Positions 5,403 to 9,533 of a stretch of DNA of 9,533 nucleotides are shown piece by piece; the stretch's first letter is position 1, and each line of letters starts with the position of its first letter. The notes under the pieces are model-generated. The model was not told the origin of the DNA and searched no databases. It saw nothing but the letters and a program-made list of their open reading frames with translations. This DNA is from Acidimicrobiaceae bacterium. GTDB taxonomy: Bacteria; Actinomycetota; Acidimicrobiia; Acidimicrobiales; Microtrichaceae. Made by a program: the position numbers and the translations under genes. Location: positions 1 to 9,533 of the forward strand of contig DORQ01000120.1 of the NCBI GenBank assembly GCA_003514205.1, given 5' to 3'.

Positions 5403-6910
5403 GAACTCATCCCTTCAAGCTGGCCAACATCGCCAACCGCAGCAGGCTCCTCCAGTACGGAGCTCCGGAGCTCCACCGGGATTGACACCGGGTAGTCGCC
5501 AGTCAAACAAGCCGAGCAGAATCCAGCACTTGGGGCACCCGTCGCGGCGATGAGACGGTCCAACGGCAAATAACTCAACGAATCAACCCCGAGATACTCC
5601 TTGATCTCGCCCACGTCCATGTTTGCTGCCAACAGTTCTGAGCGTGTGCCGGTATCCATGCCGTAGAAACATGGCCATCGGTATGGCGGCGAGGAAATCC
5701 GCATATGCACCTCTGCCGCACCCGCCTCACGCAGCATCTTCACCATTGCCCGAGTGGTGGTTCCCCGCACGATTGAATCGTCCACCACAACGAGGCGTCT
5801 GCCCGCAATGTTCTCGCGGAGCGGGTTCAGTTTCATTCGAACTGCCATCTCGCGCAGTTCCTGGCTTGGAGCAATGAATGTGCGGCCGATGTAGCGGTTC
5901 TTGACAAGCCCTTGCCCGAACGGAATCCCGCTCTTGCGGCTGTAGCCCTCAGCTGCCGGAATTCCCGAGTCGGGAACGCCCATCACCAGATCGGCCTCGA
6001 CCGGTGCTTGGTCTGCAAGTTGTTCACCCATTCGGACGCGAGCGGCATGAACGCTCTGGCCATAGAGCTGCGAATCGGGCCGCGCGAAGTACACAAACTC
6101 GAACACACAGAGCTTGGGATCGATCCGGTCCTCGGGGAACGGCCGAAGTGAGCGAACGCCGTCGCGATCGATCACGACCATCTCACCGGGATCAAGCTCG
6201 CGCACGAAGGCGGCACCGACAATGTCGAGGGCAGGTGATTCGGAGGCGAGCACCCAACCCCCATCAAGGCGACCCAAACACAATGGCCGAAAGCCGTTGG
6301 GATCGCGGACCCCAATCACGCTGTGCGAGTCAGTCAGCACCAGCGAGAACGCGCCCCGAAGTTTCGGCAACACTGCAGCGAGCGCACCTTCAAGTTCGTG
6401 TCCGACACACCGCGGGTTCTGGTGGAGATGATCACTCAACAACTCAGCCATCACATCGGTGTCGGAACTGGCCATGCCAGGCAGCATCGAGGTTTGCGTG
6501 GCAAGCTCCGCAGTATTGGTGAGGTTGCCGTTGTGGGCTAGTGCGAATTGTGTGTGGGACACATCGCGAAACACCGGCTGAGCGTTCTTCCACGCCGATG
6601 AACCCGTTGTGGAGTACCGAGTGTGCCCAATGCCCATCTGGCCATCCAACGCCGCGAGCGCCCGATCATCGAACACTGAGGACACCAGTCCCATGTCACG
6701 GATCACCGTGAGGTGCTGACCGTCACTGGTTGCAATCCCGGCTGATTCCTGACCGCGATGTTGCAGCGCGAAGATCCCCAAGTAGCACAGGTGTCCGACT
6801 GCCTTGCCAGGCGCGTACACCCCGAAGACACCGCAGGCCTCGCGAGGCTTACCGCCGTCGCTCAGGTCACGATCCGACAGACTCTGCACCGCCTCATCCT
6901 TGCGCATCAT
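5399..6910 (-). CDS. purF: Amidophosphoribosyltransferase (glutamine PRPP amidotransferase)
   Basis: The enzyme makes 5-phosphoribosylamine from PRPP and glutamine, the committed step of purine synthesis. The 503 residues hold an N-terminal Ntn glutaminase domain and a C-terminal phosphoribosyltransferase domain. Cys26 (in REACGVFG) is the nucleophile after a 25-residue propeptide that must be cleaved. HTRYSTTG (96-103) and AHNGNL (125-130) line the glutamine site. The PRPP loop is VVVDDSIVRGTT (374-385). Cys268, Cys414, Cys465 and Cys468 match the four [4Fe-4S] ligands of the Bacillus subtilis-type enzyme, so this is the oxygen-labile, propeptide-bearing class. ATG at 6910 overlaps the purL stop as ATGA; a second ATG follows at once. 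Family enzymes are feedback-inhibited by AMP/GMP. Confidence 0.98.
   Translation of the reverse strand: MMRKDEAVQSLSDRDLSDGGKPREACGVFGVYAPGKAVGHLCYLGIFALQHRGQESAGIATSDGQHLTVIRDMGLVSSVFDDRALAALDGQMGIGHTRYSTTGSSAWKNAQPVFRDVSHTQFALAHNGNLTNTAELATQTSMLPGMASSDTDVMAELLSDHLHQNPRCVGHELEGALAAVLPKLRGAFSLVLTDSHSVIGVRDPNGFRPLCLGRLDGGWVLASESPALDIVGAAFVRELDPGEMVVIDRDGVRSLRPFPEDRIDPKLCVFEFVYFARPDSQLYGQSVHAARVRMGEQLADQAPVEADLVMGVPDSGIPAAEGYSRKSGIPFGQGLVKNRYIGRTFIAPSQELREMAVRMKLNPLRENIAGRRLVVVDDSIVRGTTTRAMVKMLREAGAAEVHMRISSPPYRWPCFYGMDTGTRSELLAANMDVGEIKEYLGVDSLSYLPLDRLIAATGAPSAGFCSACLTGDYPVSIPVELRSSVLEEPAAVGDVGQLEGMSS
5411..5416 (-). promoter_or_regulatory. Ribosome binding site of purM
   Basis: GAAGGG on the - strand lies eight bases before the GTG start at 5402, within the last codons of purF. 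It supports GTG as the true start and reinitiation after purF. Confidence 0.6.
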
Positions 6911-9165
6911 CCTTGGGCTGTGCCAGATCCAAGCAAAGAGGGCAACCGATCCCGCCAGGTCGCGGTGGCATCAGCAAGGCTGATATCCACCAGATCCTTG
7001 ATGATCAAGCGGTCACCCATCCCGGCCCCGAGTTGGGTGACCGGAATCCCTGCGACCCCACACTCGTCAATCACTGCACGCATGTCTTCTGCTGACACCA
7101 CGACCACTGCTCGTCCAACCGACTCCGAGAACAACTCAACATGGCTGGGAACTCGAGCTACCCGGAAACCGACCCCGGAGGCGACCGCCATCTCCGCCAA
7201 CGCCGCGCCGAGACCACCCGCACCGACATCGTGTACGCCAATCACCCGACCAGAAGCGACCAGATCTCGCAAGAACCCGGCTACACGGTTGACCTGAGCG
7301 AGATCCAGCGCCGGAAGCGTTCCACTCGTGTGTCCCTGGTTTCTGGCCCAAAGCGAACCGGAAAGCTCAGTAATCGTCTCGCCAATCATGAGAATCCGTC
7401 CGCCTTCGGTCAATCGAGCGGTGGGCGGAATCGAGTCCAATCGGTCGATGGTGCCGAGTACCCCAATGATCGGAGTCGGATCGATATCGGTTCCTCGACT
7501 CTCGTTGTACAGGCTGACGTTGCCCCCAACCACGGGCAGATCAAACACCCCACAGGCCTCGGCCATGCCATCCACTGCCTCCGACAGCTGCCACATCACC
7601 TCAGGGTGCTCCGGGTTGCCGAAATTCAAGCAATTCACCAGCGCCACAGGGCGAGCACCTACCGTGGCGAGGTTCATCACTGATTCCGCCACCGTCGCCG
7701 CAGAGCCAACCCTCGGATCCACTGCGCACCACCGGTGATTGCCATCGGTCGTCAGCGCGATGCCCCGGCCCGTGTCGGTTCCAGTGGTTGGATGCTTCAA
7801 CCGAAGCACAGCTGCATCGGCACCGGGAGCGATCACCGTATTGAGGAACAACATGTGATCGTATTGAGAGGTCACCCAGGTGGTGTCGCACAGCATGGCG
7901 AGCAATGCAGCGCCGCAGGACTCAACTGATTCAGGTGCCGGCAACGAGTTCGCCGAGTTGGCCTCACGCTCTGCCCAATCAGCTGGTTCAGCCATTGGTC
8001 GGTGATACAGCGGTGCCGCGTCGTGAAGCGAACTCGCCGGAACATCACCCACCACCTCAGCGGTGGGCGCATCCTCGGCGGTAGCGCAGTCGAGAATCCG
8101 CAACCCGGTGCCGTCGGTCACCTGCCCAATCACCGTCGCAAGGATCTCCCACCGTTGAGCGATGTCGAGCACCGCCCGGAGGTTCTCGGGAGTCACGATT
8201 GCGAGCATCCGCTCCTGAGATTCCGAGATCATGATCTCGAATGGCTCCATCGCCACTTCGCGCTGAGGCACGGCGCGGACGAATACATCCATGCCAACTC
8301 CACCCCGACTTGCCGTCTCCGAAGTAGCGCACACCAGCCCTGCGCCACCCAAGTCTTGAACCCCGACAACCAACCCAGCATCCAACAACTCGAGGCACAC
8401 CTCGATCAGTCGCTTCTCCTCGAACGGATCGCCGACCTGAACTGATGGTCGCTTCTCAGCGTCGGTTTCCTCATCGCCAAACCCTGCCGACGCGAGCACT
8501 GACACTCCGCCGATCCCGTCTCGGCCAGTGGTGCTCCCGAGAAGTACCGCCAGGTTGCCAACCCCGCTTGCTTGGCCAAGGATCAATCGCTCGTGAGGCA
8601 TGGAGCCCAAACAGAACACATTGACCAGCGGATTGCCCTGATAGGTCTCATCAAAGACGGTTTCACCGCCAACGTTTGGAACCCCAACCGAGTTGCCATA
8701 CCCCGACACGCCCGAGACCACACCCTCAGCCACCCAACGACTTCGAGCATCAGAGAGCGGACCGAATCGAAGCGGGTCCATGAGCGCAATCGGCCGGGCA
8801 CCCATGGTGAAGATGTCTCGAAGGATCCCACCGATTCCCGTCGCTGCCCCCTGATACGGCTCTATCGCGGACGGGTGATTATGACTCTCAATGCGCAGGG
8901 CGAGGGCGATTCCGTCACCGACATCGACGACACCGGCACCCTCGCCAGGCCCGACCATGACCCAGGGCGCTGTGGAGGGCAGCCGCTTGAGGTGGACGCG
9001 AGAGGATTTGTATGAGCAGTGCTCAGACCACATGACCGAATACAACGCCAGCTCGAGGTGATTCGGCTCGCGGTGCAAGATCTCAACGATGTCGCCGTAT
9101 TCGGCATCGGTTAATCCGAGTGCGCGGTACACCTCGGGAGCGATGGGGGAATTGGCCTGGGCCAT
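6907..9165 (-). CDS. purL: Phosphoribosylformylglycinamidine synthase, synthetase subunit
   Basis: With PurQ and PurS it converts FGAR, ATP and glutamine-derived ammonia to FGAM. The 752 residues match the small PurL (about 740), not the 1300-residue enterobacterial fusion, so separate PurQ and PurS are needed. Visible motifs are MWSEHCSYKSSR (45-56, catalytic His49), GPGEGAG (72-78), RIESHNHPSAIEPYQGAATG (91-110) for ATP/Mg, VGVPNVGGE near 160-168, and in the second half NCLNFGNPE, VVGGNVSLYNES and HDVGAGGLGAALAE. I choose ATG 9165 because GAAAGGTG sits seven bases upstream. The ATG at 9189 that overlaps the purQ stop (TGATG) would add eight residues but has no binding site. It ends in a 4-base overlap with purF. 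Confidence 0.98.
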   Translation of the reverse strand: MAQANSPIAPEVYRALGLTDAEYGDIVEILHREPNHLELALYSVMWSEHCSYKSSRVHLKRLPSTAPWVMVGPGEGAGVVDVGDGIALALRIESHNHPSAIEPYQGAATGIGGILRDIFTMGARPIALMDPLRFGPLSDARSRWVAEGVVSGVSGYGNSVGVPNVGGETVFDETYQGNPLVNVFCLGSMPHERLILGQASGVGNLAVLLGSTTGRDGIGGVSVLASAGFGDEETDAEKRPSVQVGDPFEEKRLIEVCLELLDAGLVVGVQDLGGAGLVCATSETASRGGVGMDVFVRAVPQREVAMEPFEIMISESQERMLAIVTPENLRAVLDIAQRWEILATVIGQVTDGTGLRILDCATAEDAPTAEVVGDVPASSLHDAAPLYHRPMAEPADWAEREANSANSLPAPESVESCGAALLAMLCDTTWVTSQYDHMLFLNTVIAPGADAAVLRLKHPTTGTDTGRGIALTTDGNHRWCAVDPRVGSAATVAESVMNLATVGARPVALVNCLNFGNPEHPEVMWQLSEAVDGMAEACGVFDLPVVGGNVSLYNESRGTDIDPTPIIGVLGTIDRLDSIPPTARLTEGGRILMIGETITELSGSLWARNQGHTSGTLPALDLAQVNRVAGFLRDLVASGRVIGVHDVGAGGLGAALAEMAVASGVGFRVARVPSHVELFSESVGRAVVVVSAEDMRAVIDECGVAGIPVTQLGAGMGDRLIIKDLVDISLADATATWRDRLPSLLGSGTAQG

Positions 9166-9172
9166 ATCCTGG

Positions 9173-9180
9173 CACCTTTC
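9173..9180 (-). promoter_or_regulatory. Ribosome binding site that favours the internal purL start
   Basis: GAAAGGTG on the - strand is seven bases upstream of ATG 9165. No comparable sequence precedes the ATG at 9189, so this site decides the purL start call. Confidence 0.6.
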
Positions 9181-9188
9181 GGGAAGCA

Positions 9189-9533
9189 TCAGTCGCTGGC
9201 AGCGACAAGGAGTGAGTTGAACAGTGCGATGCCATCAGTTGAGCCAAGCAGCTCGTGACACGCTCGTTCTGGATGAGGCATCAGCCCAACGACGTTTCGA
9301 TTCTTCGAGCACACACCGGCGATGTCGTCCACCGAGCCGTTCGGGTTGCCGAGGTAGCGGAACAGGACCTGGTCGTTGTCTTGAAGTTCGCGAAGTGTGT
9401 CGGGCGAACAGGTGTAGTTGCCCTCAAAGTGGTTGACAGGAATCGAAAGCTCCGCTCCCACCTCGCAGGTGCTGGTGAGGATCGACTGCGAAGTCTCCAC
9501 CCGCAGGCGCTGCGGACCACATCGGAACTTGAG
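9189..9533 (-). CDS. purQ: Phosphoribosylformylglycinamidine synthase, glutaminase subunit (N-terminus outside window)
   Basis: The frame is open to the right edge and supplies the C-terminal 114 residues of a class I glutamine amidotransferase (family about 220-230). The visible part starts LKFRCGPQRLRVETSQS, which aligns with the LKF-C...LRVEN segment of PurQ. It continues through IPVNHFEGNY, the substrate-side loop, to LMPHPERACHE, which holds the catalytic His and Glu of the Cys-His-Glu triad. The nucleophile Cys and oxyanion region lie outside the window, so activity cannot be judged. PurQ hydrolyses glutamine and passes ammonia to PurL. Its TGA overlaps an ATG of purL (TGATG). The GTG at 9500 is internal, not a start. 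purS is expected further upstream. Confidence 0.96.
   Translation of the reverse strand, partial: LKFRCGPQRLRVETSQSILTSTCEVGAELSIPVNHFEGNYTCSPDTLRELQDNDQVLFRYLGNPNGSVDDIAGVCSKNRNVVGLMPHPERACHELLGSTDGIALFNSLLVAASD

Overview
This 9.5 kb window carries housekeeping metabolism, not an accessory or mobile region. It is GC-rich by eye, has bacterial tRNAs, and uses the three-subunit type of PurL/PurQ. It also has an Fe-S-type PurF with a propeptide, an ACT-domain malic enzyme and a PyrE whose N-terminal segment resembles actinobacterial forms. Together these suggest an actinomycetote, possibly Acidimicrobiia-like. That placement is inferred from protein character, not from a search.

Layout. At the left edge, on the + strand, lie the 3' part of a tRNA-Asp(GUC) and a complete tRNA-Phe(GAA). 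Each is followed by a strong hairpin. Everything else is on the - strand. Reading right to left in transcription order: purQ (cut by the window edge), purL, purF, purM, an Hsp15-like S4 RNA-binding protein, pyrE, an NAD-type malic enzyme with an N-terminal ACT domain, an HAD-superfamily hydrolase, and an unrecognised lipoprotein. The lipoprotein gene converges with the tRNAs on a 13-bp hairpin that can serve both directions. No gap between genes exceeds 300 bases.

How the genes work together. PurQ and PurL (with PurS, presumably just outside the window) make FGAM. PurF makes the committed phosphoribosylamine, and PurM closes the imidazole ring to AIR. PyrE makes OMP for pyrimidines, and both PurF and PyrE consume PRPP. 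The S4 protein probably handles stalled 50S-nascent chain complexes or binds rRNA. Malic enzyme links C4 acids to pyruvate. Most junctions are tightly packed: 4-nt overlaps at purL/purF (ATGA) and purF/purM (GTGA), a 37-38-nt overlap at purM/S4, and a 16-nt overlap at malic enzyme/HAD. This points to one long nucleotide operon with translational coupling, perhaps with a break before the lipoprotein, where a small terminator-like hairpin follows the HAD gene.

I looked for an undescribed system and did not find a convincing one. The points most worth a second look are a 35-codon leader ORF whose stop overlaps the pyrE start, an adenine at position 54 of the tRNA-Phe T-loop, the altered catalytic motifs of the HAD protein, and the orphan lipoprotein.
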